A stretch of 64,000 nt of DNA from Herbaspirillum aquaticum (GCF_002213425.1 NZ_NJGV01000001.1:310001-374000); one strand, 5' to 3'; numbered from the stretch's first letter, positions 42,455 through 56,845 are shown. Made by a program: numbers and translations. The notes: generated by a model not told the origin, from the sequence alone.

Positions 42455-44578
42455 TCAGCCACTGTTCCAGGCCTTTTTGGCCCGCTGGCGCACCAGCATG
42501 CGCACGCTCTCTGGCATCGGCGTGCGGGCGCCATTGGTCTCGGCCGAGAACCACAGGCTGTCTTCGAAGAAGGGCAGCATGCGCGGCGTGATGAAGCGGC
42601 TGCGGATGCCGTTGACGTGGCGGTCGCCCTGTGCGGTTTGCTGGGTGATGTAGAAGCGCTGCGGCACCACCAGGTGCAGATATTCCTTCGCGCGCGTCAT
42701 GGCCACGTAGAGCAGGCGCCGCTCTTCGGCAATCTCGGCCTCGCTGCCGGTGGCCAGGTCCGAGGGGATGCAGCCATCGACCACGTTGAGCACGTGCACC
42801 GAGCGCCATTCCTGGCCCTTGGCGGAGTGGATGGTGGAGAGCGTCAGGTAGTCCTCATCGCGGTAGGGCGGGGCGGAGAAGTCGCTGCTGGCTTCGGGCG
42901 GATCCAGCGTCAGTTCGGTCAGGAATTTCTCGCGCGAGGCATAGCCATTGGCCAGCGCGGCCAGTTGCTCGATGTCGGCGGCGCGGGCGTCGGCGTCTTC
43001 GTAGCGCTGCTCCAGTTGCGGCAGGTACCAGTCACGCGCGGCCTGGATGTCCGTGGGCCAGCTGGCACTGGCGCGGCGCATCAGCGCATAGGTGTCGGCA
43101 AAGGCTTGCCATTGCAGGGCGATGGCGGCGGGCGCGCCGAAGTTCAGCAGCGCATCGGCCGGATCGCTGGCGGCGGCCATCCGGTCCAGCACCTTCCTGG
43201 CGGTCGCGGGACCGACGCCGGGAATCAGTTGCAGCGCCCGGAAGCCCGCCATGCGCCCGCTGGGATTGTGCGCCAGGCGCAGCAGCGAGAGCAGGTCCTT
43301 GATGTGGGTGCTTTCCAGGAACTTGAGTCCGCCAAATTTCACGAAAGGGATGTTGCGCCGGACCAGCTCCAGTTCCAGCGCCGCGCTGTGGGTGGCGGTA
43401 CGAAACAGCACCGCCTGGGATTTCAGGGTGAGCCCTTCTTCACGATGCGCCAAGATGCGGTTGGCCACCCAGCGCGCCTGTTCGGCCTCATCCGGGATGA
43501 CCACCAGCTGCGGTTTCTGTGAGGACGGCTTGTCGCTCCAGAGCTGCTTGACGTGCCGTTCGGGGGCATCGGCGATGACCGCATTGGACGCCTGCAGGAT
43601 GGGCTGCGTGGAGCGGTAGTTCTGTTCCAGCGTCAACAGCCGCGCCGGCTGGGTGAACAGCTCGGGAAAATCGAGGATGTTGCGCACCGTGGCGCCCCGG
43701 AATGAATAGATGGACTGGGCATCGTCGCCCACGGCGGTCACCCCGGCCCCGTCGGGCTTCATCCTTTGCAGGATCTCGGCTTGCAGGCGGTTGGTGTCCT
43801 GGTATTCATCCACCAGCACATGGTCGAAGCGCGCCCCCACCGATTGCGCGATCTCGCGATCGGAGAGCATGTCGGCCCAGAACAGCAGCAGGTCGTCGTA
43901 ATCCAGTACGTGCTGGGCTTCCTTGGCATCGACATAGCGGCTGAAGAGTTCGCCCAGTTGCCTTTCCCATTCCCGGCACCAGGGAAATTGGGTCTGCAGC
44001 ACGGTGCCCAGGTCTTGCCGGGTATTGACCGCACGTGAATAAATGGACAGGCAAGTGCCCTTCAGCGGGAAACGCTTGTCGGTGGAGGACAGCCCCATCT
44101 CATGGCGCAGCAGGCCAATCAGGTCTTCGGAATCACCGCGATCCTGGATGGTGAAGTCTTCTTCCAGGCCGATGACGGCCGCGTACTCGCGCAGCAAGCG
44201 CGCGCCGATGGCGTGGAAGGTGCCTGACCAGGGCAGTTGCGGCGGGCTGTCGGTGGCTGCGAGCCCCAGCACCTGGCGGATCACCTGGCCCACGCGCCGG
44301 CCCATGTCGGCGGCCGCCCGGCGCGAGAAGGTCAGCAGCAGGATGCGTTGCGGGTCGGCGCCGTCGAGGATCAGCCTGGCGACCCGGTGCGCCAGGGTAT
44401 TGGTCTTGCCCGAACCGGCACCGGCGACGATGAGCAGCGGCGGCTGCTGTGCCGGTGCAAGCTTGCTGCCATGCTCGACCGCCTCGCGCTGCTGCGCGTT
44501 CAGGCGCGCAAACGGATCGCGCTCGCCGCTTGGCGGGCTGCTGGTGTCGGTGGTGTCCTGGACGAGTTCGGATGGCAT
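42455..44578 (-). CDS. UvrD/Rep-family superfamily 1 DNA helicase
   Basis: A 707-residue 3'-5' helicase. Walker A AGAGSGKT is at 52-59, the DEXX-type motif II is VDEYQDTN, motif III follows as GDDAQSIYSFRGA, and motif VI is VAMTRAKEYLHLVVP near the C-terminus. The C-terminal part is shorter than that of UvrD. A start at MPSELVQD (44578) is chosen because it fits the family N-terminus, though no good ribosome binding site is seen. A LexA box lies 42 bases upstream, so the gene is probably induced by DNA damage, as is E. coli uvrD. A role in repair or replication restart is inferred. Confidence 0.9.
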   Translation of the reverse strand: MPSELVQDTTDTSSPPSGERDPFARLNAQQREAVEHGSKLAPAQQPPLLIVAGAGSGKTNTLAHRVARLILDGADPQRILLLTFSRRAAADMGRRVGQVIRQVLGLAATDSPPQLPWSGTFHAIGARLLREYAAVIGLEEDFTIQDRGDSEDLIGLLRHEMGLSSTDKRFPLKGTCLSIYSRAVNTRQDLGTVLQTQFPWCREWERQLGELFSRYVDAKEAQHVLDYDDLLLFWADMLSDREIAQSVGARFDHVLVDEYQDTNRLQAEILQRMKPDGAGVTAVGDDAQSIYSFRGATVRNILDFPELFTQPARLLTLEQNYRSTQPILQASNAVIADAPERHVKQLWSDKPSSQKPQLVVIPDEAEQARWVANRILAHREEGLTLKSQAVLFRTATHSAALELELVRRNIPFVKFGGLKFLESTHIKDLLSLLRLAHNPSGRMAGFRALQLIPGVGPATARKVLDRMAAASDPADALLNFGAPAAIALQWQAFADTYALMRRASASWPTDIQAARDWYLPQLEQRYEDADARAADIEQLAALANGYASREKFLTELTLDPPEASSDFSAPPYRDEDYLTLSTIHSAKGQEWRSVHVLNVVDGCIPSDLATGSEAEIAEERRLLYVAMTRAKEYLHLVVPQRFYITQQTAQGDRHVNGIRSRFITPRMLPFFEDSLWFSAETNGARTPMPESVRMLVRQRAKKAWNSG

Positions 44579-44619
44579 GGGGCGGAAAAATTCATATCGG
44601 CGAGCGGAGTGCAAGGAGG

Positions 44620-44639
44620 TACTGTATATATAACCAGTT
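44620..44639. promoter_or_regulatory. LexA (SOS) box upstream of the helicase gene
   Basis: CTGTATATATAACCAG fits CTG-N10-CAG with an alternating TA core and matches the E. coli SOS consensus at 17 of 20 positions. It lies just upstream of the helicase gene start on the minus strand, where a promoter would be. The remaining bases to the lolC start (44640-44907) show no gene. Confidence 0.85.
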
Positions 44640-44907
44640 CCTGATGCAACATCATGCACATCTTTCCTATGAAGCATCCTGCCGCGAACCTCTGCCGTGG
44701 AAGTGAATCTACAAGCTTCACGGCGGGCGACCGACGGGTCAGGCGCGAGGACGGGGCAGGCGGCCAGGGATGGGCCATGGCTCCAAACTGTGGCAAACTT
44801 CGCGCTTTGTCTTCGCCCGTGTTGGCGTGCAGCCAGAGGATTGCGTCCCTGAACCGGGGCGCGAGGCGACTGGCGGCACATTGTGCAGGCCCTCTCCCGG
44901 AGCAACT

Positions 44908-46173
44908 TTGAGTCTGATTAAAAACCTGCCGTTCGAATGGCTGGTCGGTATCCGCTACACGCGGGCCGGCAAGCGCAGCGGCCGCAACAGTTTCATTTCC
45001 TTCATTTCCCTCATTTCCATGGCCGGCATCGCGCTGGGCGTGGCTGCGCTCATCGTGGTGCTGTCGGTCATGAACGGCTTCCAGAAGGAAGTGCGTGACC
45101 GCATGCTTTCGGTGCTGGCCCACATCGAAGTCTTCGATGCCTCCGGTTCCATGAAGGACTGGCAGGCCGTGGCCAAGCAGACCTTCCAGAACCCCGAGGT
45201 GCTGGGCGCTGCGCCTTACGTATCGGGCCAGGCCATGATGACGCGCGATGACAACCTGCGCGGCGTGCTGGTGCGCGGCGTGCTGCCCGAGGAAGAGCCC
45301 AAGGTCTCGGACGTGGCCAAGCAGGTCAAGCAGGGCAGTTTCGATTCCCTCAAGCCCGGCGAATTCAACATCGTCATCGGCGGCGAGCTGGCGCGCGGCA
45401 TGCGCGTGGGCCTGGGCGACAAGGTCACGGTGATCGTGCCCCAAGGGCAGGTGACCCCGGCGGGCGTCTTGCCGCGCCTGAAACAATTCACGGTGACCGG
45501 GATCTTCGAGGCCGGTCATTATGAATTCGATTCGTCGCTGGCCTTCATCGACCTGCAGGATGCGGAAACCCTGTTCCGGATGGACGCCCCGACCGGCGTG
45601 CGCCTGCGCATCCGCGACATGCTGCAGGCCCCGGAAGTGACCCAGCAGCTGGCGCGTACCCTCTCCGGCGACCTGTACCTGCGCGACTGGTCGCAGCAGA
45701 ACAGCAACTGGTTCGCGGCCGTCAAGACGGAAAAGCGCATGATGTTCATCATCCTGGCGTTGATCATCGCGGTGGCGGCCTTCAACCTGGTGTCCACGCT
45801 GGTGATGACGGTCACCGACAAGCAGGCCGACATCGCCATCCTGCGTACGCTGGGGGCTTCTCCCGCCTCCATCATGAAGATTTTCGTGATCCAGGGCGCC
45901 TTGGTGGGCCTGGTGGGGACGGCCATTGGCGTCGGCCTGGGGGTCTTGGTGGCGCTCAATATCGATGTGCTGGTCCCGGCCATCGAGCGGGCGTTCCACG
46001 TGCAGTTCCTGCCCAAGAGCATCTACGTGATTTCTGAATTGCCGTCCGAACTGATCTGGTCGGATGTCACCACCATCGGCGGCCTGGCCGTGGTGCTGGC
46101 GTTCCTGGCTACCTTGTATCCGAGCTGGGCAGCGGCCCGTGTCAAACCGGCGGAGGCCCTGCGCTATGAATAA
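44908..46173 (+). CDS. lolC: Lipoprotein-releasing ABC transporter permease (LolC/E type)
   Basis: A 421-residue inner membrane protein that, with LolD, lifts outer-membrane lipoproteins onto the carrier LolA. The first helix (about 28-52) contains [20 protein letters not shown], followed by the periplasmic domain and three C-terminal helices of the FtsX type. TTG at 44908 is the proposed start: it is preceded by CGGAG, and it gives the expected N-terminus [20 protein letters not shown]. No ATG is available at that place. Only one permease gene is seen, so it likely forms a homodimer. lolD overlaps its end. Confidence 0.92.
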   Translation: MSLIKNLPFEWLVGIRYTRAGKRSGRNSFISFISLISMAGIALGVAALIVVLSVMNGFQKEVRDRMLSVLAHIEVFDASGSMKDWQAVAKQTFQNPEVLGAAPYVSGQAMMTRDDNLRGVLVRGVLPEEEPKVSDVAKQVKQGSFDSLKPGEFNIVIGGELARGMRVGLGDKVTVIVPQGQVTPAGVLPRLKQFTVTGIFEAGHYEFDSSLAFIDLQDAETLFRMDAPTGVRLRIRDMLQAPEVTQQLARTLSGDLYLRDWSQQNSNWFAAVKTEKRMMFIILALIIAVAAFNLVSTLVMTVTDKQADIAILRTLGASPASIMKIFVIQGALVGLVGTAIGVGLGVLVALNIDVLVPAIERAFHVQFLPKSIYVISELPSELIWSDVTTIGGLAVVLAFLATLYPSWAAARVKPAEALRYE

Positions 46174-46891
46174 CAACAATAACAACGATCCGATCAAGAA
46201 CCGCCAGGCCGTGCTGTCTTCGCGCGGCTTGGGCAAGACCTTCACCCAGGGCAAGTATTCGGTGAAGGTTTTAGGTAATGTCGATATCGACGTCTACCAC
46301 GGTGAGCAAGTCGCCATCGTCGGTGCCTCCGGCTCCGGCAAGTCGACCTTGCTGCACCTGCTGGGCGGGCTCGATACGCCCAGCACCGGCACCGTCAGCC
46401 TGCTGGGCAAGGATTTTGCCAGCCTGGGCGAGCGCGAGCGCGGCACGCTGCGCAACCAGTCGCTGGGCTTCGTCTACCAGTTCCACCATCTGCTGCCGGA
46501 ATTCTCGGCGCTGGACAACGTGGCCATGCCGCTGATGATTCGCCGCGTCAAGCGGGCCGAAGCGCAGGAACAGGCGCGCGAAATGCTGGAGAAGGTCGGC
46601 CTGGCGCAGCGTGTCACGCACGTGCCGGGCGAGCTTTCTGGTGGCGAGCGCCAGCGCGTGGCCCTGGCGCGCGCGCTGGTGACGCGTCCGGCCTGCGTGC
46701 TGGCCGATGAACCGACCGGCAACCTGGACCGCAGCACGGCTGACCGCACCTTCGAACTGATGATCGAACTCTCGCGCACGCTGGGCACGGCCTTCGTGAT
46801 CGTGACCCACGACATCGAACTGGCAGGCCGCTGCGCACGTGTGTTGCGCTTGTCCGACCAGGGCCTGAAAGTGGCTGGCCAGCAGCCTTGA
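46166..46891 (+). CDS. lolD: Lipoprotein-releasing ABC transporter ATPase LolD
   Basis: A 241-residue ATPase of the Lol system. Walker [10 protein letters not shown], the Lol-type Q-loop region [19 protein letters not shown], the signature [15 protein letters not shown] and Walker [13 protein letters not shown] are all present. The ATG at 46166 overlaps the lolC stop by 8 bases. The start carries a run of Asn codons (MNNNNNND), an unusual low-complexity tip. Confidence 0.96.
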   Translation: MNNNNNNDPIKNRQAVLSSRGLGKTFTQGKYSVKVLGNVDIDVYHGEQVAIVGASGSGKSTLLHLLGGLDTPSTGTVSLLGKDFASLGERERGTLRNQSLGFVYQFHHLLPEFSALDNVAMPLMIRRVKRAEAQEQAREMLEKVGLAQRVTHVPGELSGGERQRVALARALVTRPACVLADEPTGNLDRSTADRTFELMIELSRTLGTAFVIVTHDIELAGRCARVLRLSDQGLKVAGQQP

Positions 46892-46921
46892 TGCATTCCG
46901 GGTAAGCTAATGCCCCTGACG

Positions 46922-46956
46922 CCGCCGTCTTCATGCAAGACGGCGGTGTGCTTTTG
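46922..46956 (+). terminator. Hairpin terminator after lolD
   Basis: CCGCCGTCTT and AAGACGGCGG form a perfect 10-bp stem with a CATGC loop, followed by a short CTTTT. Confidence 0.7.
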
Positions 46957-46997
46957 AAGACACGAATACCTGTACAGACGGAAACTGGAGCAAGACA

Positions 46998-48170
46998 ATG
47001 AACACCCGCCAATGGCTAGAGACCCTGGTCGCCTTCGATACCACCAGCCGCAATTCCAACCTGGAACTGATCACCACCGTGCGTGACAGCCTGGAAAAGC
47101 AGGGCATCTCCTCCTGGTTGGCGCACAACAAGGAGCAGACCAAGGCCAACCTGTTTGCCACCTTGCCCGCCACCGCCGGCCCCAACGCGGGCAGCACCGA
47201 GGGCGGCATCGTGCTCTCCGGCCACACCGACGTGGTGCCGGTGGACGGCCAGAAATGGGACACCGATCCCTTCAAGCTGACCGAGAAGGATGGCAGCCTG
47301 TTCGGTCGCGGTACCTGCGACATGAAGGGTTTCATCGCAACGTCGCTGGCCCTGGTGCCGGAATTCCTGGCCATGCCGCGCGTGAAGCCGATTCACCTGG
47401 CGTTCTCCTATGATGAAGAAATCGGCTGCATCGGCGCGCCCGTGATGCTGGAAGAAATCGTCAAGCGCGGCATCAAGGTCGATGGCTGCGTGGTGGGTGA
47501 GCCCACCAGCATGAACGTGGTGGTGGCGCACAAGGGCATCAACGTGTTTGCCTGCAAGGTGCACGGCAAGTCCGCGCACTCTTCGCTGACCCCGCAGGGT
47601 TGCAACGCCATCGAGCACGCTGCGCGCCTGATCTGCGCCATCCGCGATTTCGCCGATGGCTACAAGGCCAATGGCCCGTATGACCAGTTCTTCGATGTGC
47701 CCTTCAGCACCATGACCACCAATCAGATCCGTGGCGGCATCGCGGTCAACACCATCCCCGAGCTGTGTGAATTTACTTACGAATTCCGCAACCTGCCGGG
47801 CATGAGCGTGGCCGACATCCAGGCGCAGATCGACAAGTACATCGCCGAGGTGCTGCTGCCCAAGATGCGCAGCGAATTCCCGGACGCCCGCGTGGAGATC
47901 GACAACTTTGCCGGCAGCCCGGCGCTGGAGGCGGTCGAACAGGCGGCCATCACCGAGCTGGTGCGCGCCCTGACGGGCGACCGCGAAACCCGCAAGGTGG
48001 CTTATGGCACCGAGGCTGGACTGTTCCAGCAGATCGGTATCCCGACCATCGTCTGCGGTCCTGGCGACATCGGCAATGCCCACAAGCCCAACGAGTTCGT
48101 GACGCTGTCGCAGATGGAACGCTGCGAGCAGTTCCTGCGCAAGCTGGGCAAGTCGCTGCAGCCGGCCTGA
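46998..48170 (+). CDS. argE: Acetylornithine deacetylase
   Basis: A 390-residue M20-family zinc peptidase-fold enzyme that releases ornithine from N-acetylornithine. First metal ligand region is LSGHTDVVPVDG; FGRGTCDMKGFIA and SYDEEIGCIGA carry the others. The dimerisation domain lies at about 180-290. The C-terminal GTEAGLFQQIGIPTIVCGPG closes the site. GGAG lies 8 bases before the ATG. It is a monocistronic unit between two terminators. Its presence means the linear route of arginine synthesis; M20 relatives with other N-acyl substrates are the alternative. Confidence 0.92.
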   Translation: MNTRQWLETLVAFDTTSRNSNLELITTVRDSLEKQGISSWLAHNKEQTKANLFATLPATAGPNAGSTEGGIVLSGHTDVVPVDGQKWDTDPFKLTEKDGSLFGRGTCDMKGFIATSLALVPEFLAMPRVKPIHLAFSYDEEIGCIGAPVMLEEIVKRGIKVDGCVVGEPTSMNVVVAHKGINVFACKVHGKSAHSSLTPQGCNAIEHAARLICAIRDFADGYKANGPYDQFFDVPFSTMTTNQIRGGIAVNTIPELCEFTYEFRNLPGMSVADIQAQIDKYIAEVLLPKMRSEFPDARVEIDNFAGSPALEAVEQAAITELVRALTGDRETRKVAYGTEAGLFQQIGIPTIVCGPGDIGNAHKPNEFVTLSQMERCEQFLRKLGKSLQPA

Positions 48171-48210
48171 TCAGGCCTGATCGCTGCGCCCCGGTAGCGG
48201 GCGCGATGAA

Positions 48211-48236
48211 GGACGCGAGCGATCGCGTCCTTTTTT
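48211..48236 (+). terminator. Rho-independent terminator after argE
   Basis: GGACGCGA and TCGCGTCC form an 8-bp stem with a GCGA loop, followed by six T. The rest of the gap to 48484 shows no gene. Confidence 0.92.
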
Positions 48237-48484
48237 CATGCCTTCGCGTGAATAATCCGGTGTTTCTTTACCATTGTTAATTACTGCAAGAGGGCGTTAG
48301 ACGGTAAACTGCGCAGGTTGAAGCCGGTTCAAACCGGCTATGCTGTTCAAACAACAAGACGCTTCGGGGGAAGCGAGCCGCATCAGCCTGGCTGAATCAT
48401 GCTTGCGCGGCCCCCGTGGCGGGTGTCGTTATCCGGAACCGCTGCCCTGTGGGCCGGTCTTTCCGATTTTCGCCAAGCCAGCAC

Positions 48485-49291
48485 ATGTGGGTCGATACGC
48501 ACTGCCATCTCGACGCCGGGGAATTCGGCGACCGTTCCGCTGCCGTGGCCGCCGAGGCCGCGCAGGCCGGCGTGCGCGCCATCGTCATTCCCGCCATCGC
48601 CAAAGTGAACTTCAAGGAGGTCGGGCGGCTGGCACGCGAAGTCGGCAATGCGGTTTATGCGCTGGGCATTCATCCGCTCTACGTGCCCACGGCCAAGGAA
48701 TCCGATCTTGACGTCTTGCGCACGGCCATCGCCGAGGCGCTGGAGGATCCGCTGTTCGTCGGTATTGGCGAAATCGGGCTGGATTTCTTCGTGCCCGCAC
48801 TGAAAGAAGCGCCGCTGCGCGAAAAGCAGGAATTCTTCTTTGCCGAGCAGCTCAAGCTGGCGCGCGAGTTCGACCTGCCGGTCCTGCTGCATGTGCGGCG
48901 TTCGCAGGACATCATCCTCAAATACCTGCGCCGTATCCGCGTTCCGGGCGGCATCGCCCATGCCTTCAATGGCAGTGACCAGCAGGCCCGGACCTTTGTT
49001 GAACTGGGGCTGCACCTGGGATTCGGCGGTGCCATGACCTTCCCGCGTTCGCTGCAGATTCGCCGCCTGGCAAAGGAACTGCCCTTGTCATCCATCGTGC
49101 TGGAGACCGACGCGCCGGATATTTCCCCGGCCTGGCGCCATCCCGACATCAATACGCCGGACCAGATCCCGCGCATCGGGGAAGTCCTGGCCGAGCTGCG
49201 CCAGCTGCCCTTGCAGGAGATCGCCGCCGCCACCACCGCCAATGCACAAGCCGCGCTGCCACGCCTGGCGCATGCTGGGTTGCCCCTCTGA
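48485..49291 (+). CDS. TatD-family metal-dependent hydrolase
   Basis: A 268-residue TIM-barrel hydrolase. The first metal site is VDTHCHLD, the second IGEIGLDFF, then LLHVRRSQD, HAFNG and the final LETDAPDISP. Family members act as 3'-5' DNA or RNA exonucleases or D-aminoacyl-tRNA deacylases. ATG at 48485 gives the standard MWVDTHCHLD start. Its stop overlaps the comEC start (TGATG). Specific activity is not clear from sequence. Confidence 0.9.
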   Translation: MWVDTHCHLDAGEFGDRSAAVAAEAAQAGVRAIVIPAIAKVNFKEVGRLAREVGNAVYALGIHPLYVPTAKESDLDVLRTAIAEALEDPLFVGIGEIGLDFFVPALKEAPLREKQEFFFAEQLKLAREFDLPVLLHVRRSQDIILKYLRRIRVPGGIAHAFNGSDQQARTFVELGLHLGFGGAMTFPRSLQIRRLAKELPLSSIVLETDAPDISPAWRHPDINTPDQIPRIGEVLAELRQLPLQEIAAATTANAQAALPRLAHAGLPL

Positions 49292-51780
49292 TGCGCGCGC
49301 TGATCATCGGGTTTGCCATCGGCGTGGGATTGCTGCAGGTGCAGGGCCAACTGCCCGGCGCCGAGTGGTATGCGGTCGGGCTGGTGCTGGCGCTCTTGCT
49401 GGGTTTTACGGCCTGGAAATTCTGGCAGCCTTTCCTGCGGGTGCCGCTGTTGCTGACCTGCGGTGCCTGGCTGGGTTTCCTGTGGGCGGCTTCCTTCGCA
49501 CTTTATTACCTGGACCAGGAGCTACCCAAAGCCTGGGAAGGGCGTGACATCACCGTCATTGGCACCGTCGCGGACCTGCCTGCGCATACCGAGCAGGGCG
49601 TACGCTTCCGTTTCGATGTGGAGCAGGTGGTGGTGCAGGGGGGCGTGAAGCCGCCGGTACCGCCCCGCCTGACGCTGTCCTGGTACGGCAACCAGCGCTA
49701 CCAGCAGCCCGCCGAGGATGGCGAACAGGCCGCCCCGCCCCGGATGGCCGTGCCTGACCTGCGGCCGGGTGAGCGCTGGCGCCTGCAGGTGCGGCTCAAG
49801 CGTCCGCATGGCAATGCCAACCCGGATGGCTTCGACTACGAGCTCTGGCTGCTGCAGGATGATGTGAGGGCGACCGGCTATGTCGTGGGCCGTCCGGCAG
49901 CGGCGGGGGCTGCGCTCACCGCGCTGAACCGGCGTGTCGATGACTTCGTCTGGACGCCTTCCCATATGATCGACAGCGCCCGCGGCTGGCTGCGCGACCG
50001 CATCTACGCGGCGCTGCCCGAGGCCCCCTATGCCGGCGTGATCGCGGCCCTGGTCATGGGCGACCAGCGCGGCATCAACCAGGCCGACTGGACGGTGTTC
50101 AACCGTACCGGCATCGGCCACCTGATGGCCATCTCCGGCCTGCACATCACCATGCTGGCCGCCTTGTGCGGCGGCCTGGCAAGCTGGCTGTGGCGGCGCT
50201 CCTTCTTTACGGGGGCGCAATTGCCGCTGCGCCTGCCGGCCCAGAAGGTGGCCGTGATCGTGGGGATGGCAGCGGCCTTCGTGTATGTGCTGCTGGCCGG
50301 GTTCGGCGTGCCGGCGCAACGCACCCTCTACATGCTCATCGTGGTCGGGATCGCTTTCTGGCGCGGCCGCATCGTGCGTGTCTCGGTGGTGCAGTGCCTG
50401 GCGCTGGCGCTGGTCTTGCTGCTCGATCCCTGGGCGGTGCTGTGGCCCGGCTTCTGGCTTTCCTTCGGGGCCGTGGCCTTGCTGCTGTATGGTTCGGTCG
50501 GTCGCATGCAGCCGCCGCAAGCCATGGCGGCGGCGGCTTCGCGCAAGCACTGGTGGCCGGCCTTGCTGCAACGGCTCAAGGAGGCCGGTTATGCGCAGTA
50601 TGTCGTCACCCTCGGGCTGGTGCCGCTGACGGTACTGCTGTTCGGCCAATACTCCCTGGTCAGTCCGATTGCCAATGCGGTGGCCATTCCCCTGGTGTCG
50701 CTGGTCATTACGCCGCTGGCCCTGCTGGGCAGCGTCCTGCCCACCGTGCTTGCGCAATTCGTGCTGCAGATACCGCACCAGCTGCTGGTGTGGCTGGCCG
50801 ATTTCCTGCAAGTGCTCAACGCCATGCCCTGGGCGGTCTGGCAAACGCCGCTGCCTGGCGCGTGGATGTTTGCGCTGGCCCTGGGCGGCACCCTGCTGGT
50901 GCTGGCGCCGCGTGGCTGGCCTGTGCGCTGGCTGGGGCTGTTCGGCTGGCTGCCCTTGCTGCTCAACGCGCCGGTGGCGCCGGCTGAAGGCAGCATGCGC
51001 GTGACCGCCTTCGATGTGGGGCAGGGCATGGCGGTGCTGGTGGAAACCCCGGGCCATCGCCTGCTCTACGACACCGGCCCGTACTACACCGCTGAATCGG
51101 ACGGTGCCACGCGGGTAATCCTGCCTTACCTGCGTGCAAGGGGGATCGACCATCTGGACCGGGTAGTGATTTCGCATAACGACAACGATCATTCCGGGGG
51201 TGCCTTGTCGCTCTTCAAGAATCTGCCGGTGGATAGTGTCTATTCCTCGCTGGCCACGGAGAGTCCCATCCTGCGGGCTGCTCCGGCGCATACGCGCTGC
51301 CAGGCGGGGCAATCCTGGAACTGGGATGGCATCGGCTTTACCGTGCTGCATCCGGACGCCGCCAGTTACGACAGCGACAAATGGCGGCCCAATGCGCGCA
51401 GTTGCGTGCTGAAGGTGCAGATCGGGCGCCAGTCCGTCTTGCTGGCCGGGGATATCGAAGCGGTGCAGGAAGATGAACTGGTCAGCGGTCCGCTGGCAGA
51501 CCGCTTGCCCTCCACCGTCTTGCTGGCGCCGCATCATGGCAGCGGAACCTCCTCCACCGAACCCTTCATGCGGGCGGTGCGGCCGGAGTTGGCGGTGTTC
51601 CAGGTCGGCTATCGCAATCGTTTCAATCACCCCAAGCCGGAAGTGTATGAACGCTATGGCAAGCTGGGCATCCGCCGCCTGCGCACTGACGAAACCGGCG
51701 CGCTGACCATGACCCTGGGCGACCAGTTGCAGGTCGAGCAATATCGCAAGCAGCACGCGCGCTACTGGTACGAGCAGTGA
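49291..51780 (+). CDS. comEC: ComEC/Rec2-family DNA uptake channel protein
   Basis: An 829-residue inner membrane protein that would carry single-stranded DNA into the cytoplasm during transformation. The order is two N-terminal helices, an OB-like domain (DUF4131, about 60-200), a competence domain with many helices (about 215-560; GIGHLMAISGLHITMLAALCG), and a C-terminal metallo-beta-lactamase-like domain with SHNDNDHSGG. The full length suggests an intact gene. It is coupled to the tatD-like gene, which is a common pair in betaproteobacteria. Confidence 0.93.
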   Translation: MRALIIGFAIGVGLLQVQGQLPGAEWYAVGLVLALLLGFTAWKFWQPFLRVPLLLTCGAWLGFLWAASFALYYLDQELPKAWEGRDITVIGTVADLPAHTEQGVRFRFDVEQVVVQGGVKPPVPPRLTLSWYGNQRYQQPAEDGEQAAPPRMAVPDLRPGERWRLQVRLKRPHGNANPDGFDYELWLLQDDVRATGYVVGRPAAAGAALTALNRRVDDFVWTPSHMIDSARGWLRDRIYAALPEAPYAGVIAALVMGDQRGINQADWTVFNRTGIGHLMAISGLHITMLAALCGGLASWLWRRSFFTGAQLPLRLPAQKVAVIVGMAAAFVYVLLAGFGVPAQRTLYMLIVVGIAFWRGRIVRVSVVQCLALALVLLLDPWAVLWPGFWLSFGAVALLLYGSVGRMQPPQAMAAAASRKHWWPALLQRLKEAGYAQYVVTLGLVPLTVLLFGQYSLVSPIANAVAIPLVSLVITPLALLGSVLPTVLAQFVLQIPHQLLVWLADFLQVLNAMPWAVWQTPLPGAWMFALALGGTLLVLAPRGWPVRWLGLFGWLPLLLNAPVAPAEGSMRVTAFDVGQGMAVLVETPGHRLLYDTGPYYTAESDGATRVILPYLRARGIDHLDRVVISHNDNDHSGGALSLFKNLPVDSVYSSLATESPILRAAPAHTRCQAGQSWNWDGIGFTVLHPDAASYDSDKWRPNARSCVLKVQIGRQSVLLAGDIEAVQEDELVSGPLADRLPSTVLLAPHHGSGTSSTEPFMRAVRPELAVFQVGYRNRFNHPKPEVYERYGKLGIRRLRTDETGALTMTLGDQLQVEQYRKQHARYWYEQ

Positions 51781-51903
51781 CGCCAGCGGGTGGCCTTGCC
51801 GGCCCGGTGGCGCAATTCTTCATTTCGCGATGCGGGAAAATAGCACGCTCGCGGCGCTTGCCGTTTTGCTATGCTGCGGCCATTGCCCAGCCAGTGCCTT
51901 TCC

Positions 51904-52722
51904 ATGAGCCTCCCGATTCTTCATTTCGCCCACGCCAACAGCTATCCGGCGGGGACCTATGGCATGTTCTTCGAACAGTTGCGCGCCCATTACGATGTGC
52001 GCGCCTTGCCTATCCACGCCCACAATCCGCGCTTCCCGGTCGATGACGGCTGGCGGACCCTGGCCCGCGAGCTGCGCGAGGAGCTGGACCGCAGCTATGC
52101 CGAGCCGGTGATCCTGGTGGGCCATTCCATGGGCGGCATCCTGGCGCTGATGGCCGCCCGCAAGCGACCGGCGCTGGTGCGCTGCGTGGTGCTGCTGGAT
52201 TCGCCCATCGTGGCTGGCTGGCGTGCGCACCTGCTGCGCCTGGCCAAGCTGCTGAAGTACGAAAGCCGCCACTCGCCCTCGGTGGCATCGGCGCGACGCC
52301 GCGACAACTGGCCCGACGTGGAAGCGGCCTACCAGCACTACGCGGCCAAGTCCCTGTTTGCCGCCTGGCCGCAGCAGGTGCTGCGCGACTATGTGCAGCA
52401 CGGGCTGGTGCCGCAGCCCGGCGGCGGCGTCAGGCTGCGCTTCTCGCGGGAGACCGAAACGGCGGTCTATCGCACCATTCCGCATCACCTCGGACGTCTG
52501 GCGCGCCAGACTTACCCGGTGCCGGTGGGCTTCGTGGGAGGTATCGATTCAGTGGAGTGCCGCTTGGCCGGACTGGATGCCACGCGCCGGCTGGTCGGTC
52601 CGAATTTCCTGCAGATCGCCGGAGGGCACCTGTTCCCGATGGAGTCGCCGGTGGAGGCGGCCCAGGCCACGCACACCATGATCGGACAGTTGTTGCAGGG
52701 CAGGGGGCTTCAGGTTAAATAG
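51904..52722 (+). CDS. Alpha/beta hydrolase
   Basis: A 272-residue alpha/beta hydrolase with the nucleophile elbow GHSMGG (73-78; Ser75), an Asn/His-rich start HFAHANSYPAGTYG and the terminal His in AGGHLFPME. The start at 51904 is preferred over 51871 because the family begins at PILHFAHA. It follows comEC after 123 bases. Substrate unknown; esterase is most likely. Confidence 0.83.
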   Translation: MSLPILHFAHANSYPAGTYGMFFEQLRAHYDVRALPIHAHNPRFPVDDGWRTLARELREELDRSYAEPVILVGHSMGGILALMAARKRPALVRCVVLLDSPIVAGWRAHLLRLAKLLKYESRHSPSVASARRRDNWPDVEAAYQHYAAKSLFAAWPQQVLRDYVQHGLVPQPGGGVRLRFSRETETAVYRTIPHHLGRLARQTYPVPVGFVGGIDSVECRLAGLDATRRLVGPNFLQIAGGHLFPMESPVEAAQATHTMIGQLLQGRGLQVK

Positions 52723-52857
52723 TGCGGAGATGAACCAATCTGCCGGGATGATGGTCAAGAAGCCAGTCCCGGCGGCCGGTCATGTTTTCCTGCTGCAAGA
52801 TTGTCGATGACGAGACACTAATCGCACGCAGGCTTAAAAAACGAGCCGGTTTTGGGG

Positions 52858-55423
<2,566 letters not shown>

Positions 55424-55430
55424 TGTGTGC

Positions 55431-56838
<1,408 letters not shown>

Positions 56839-56845
56839 GAAGCTG

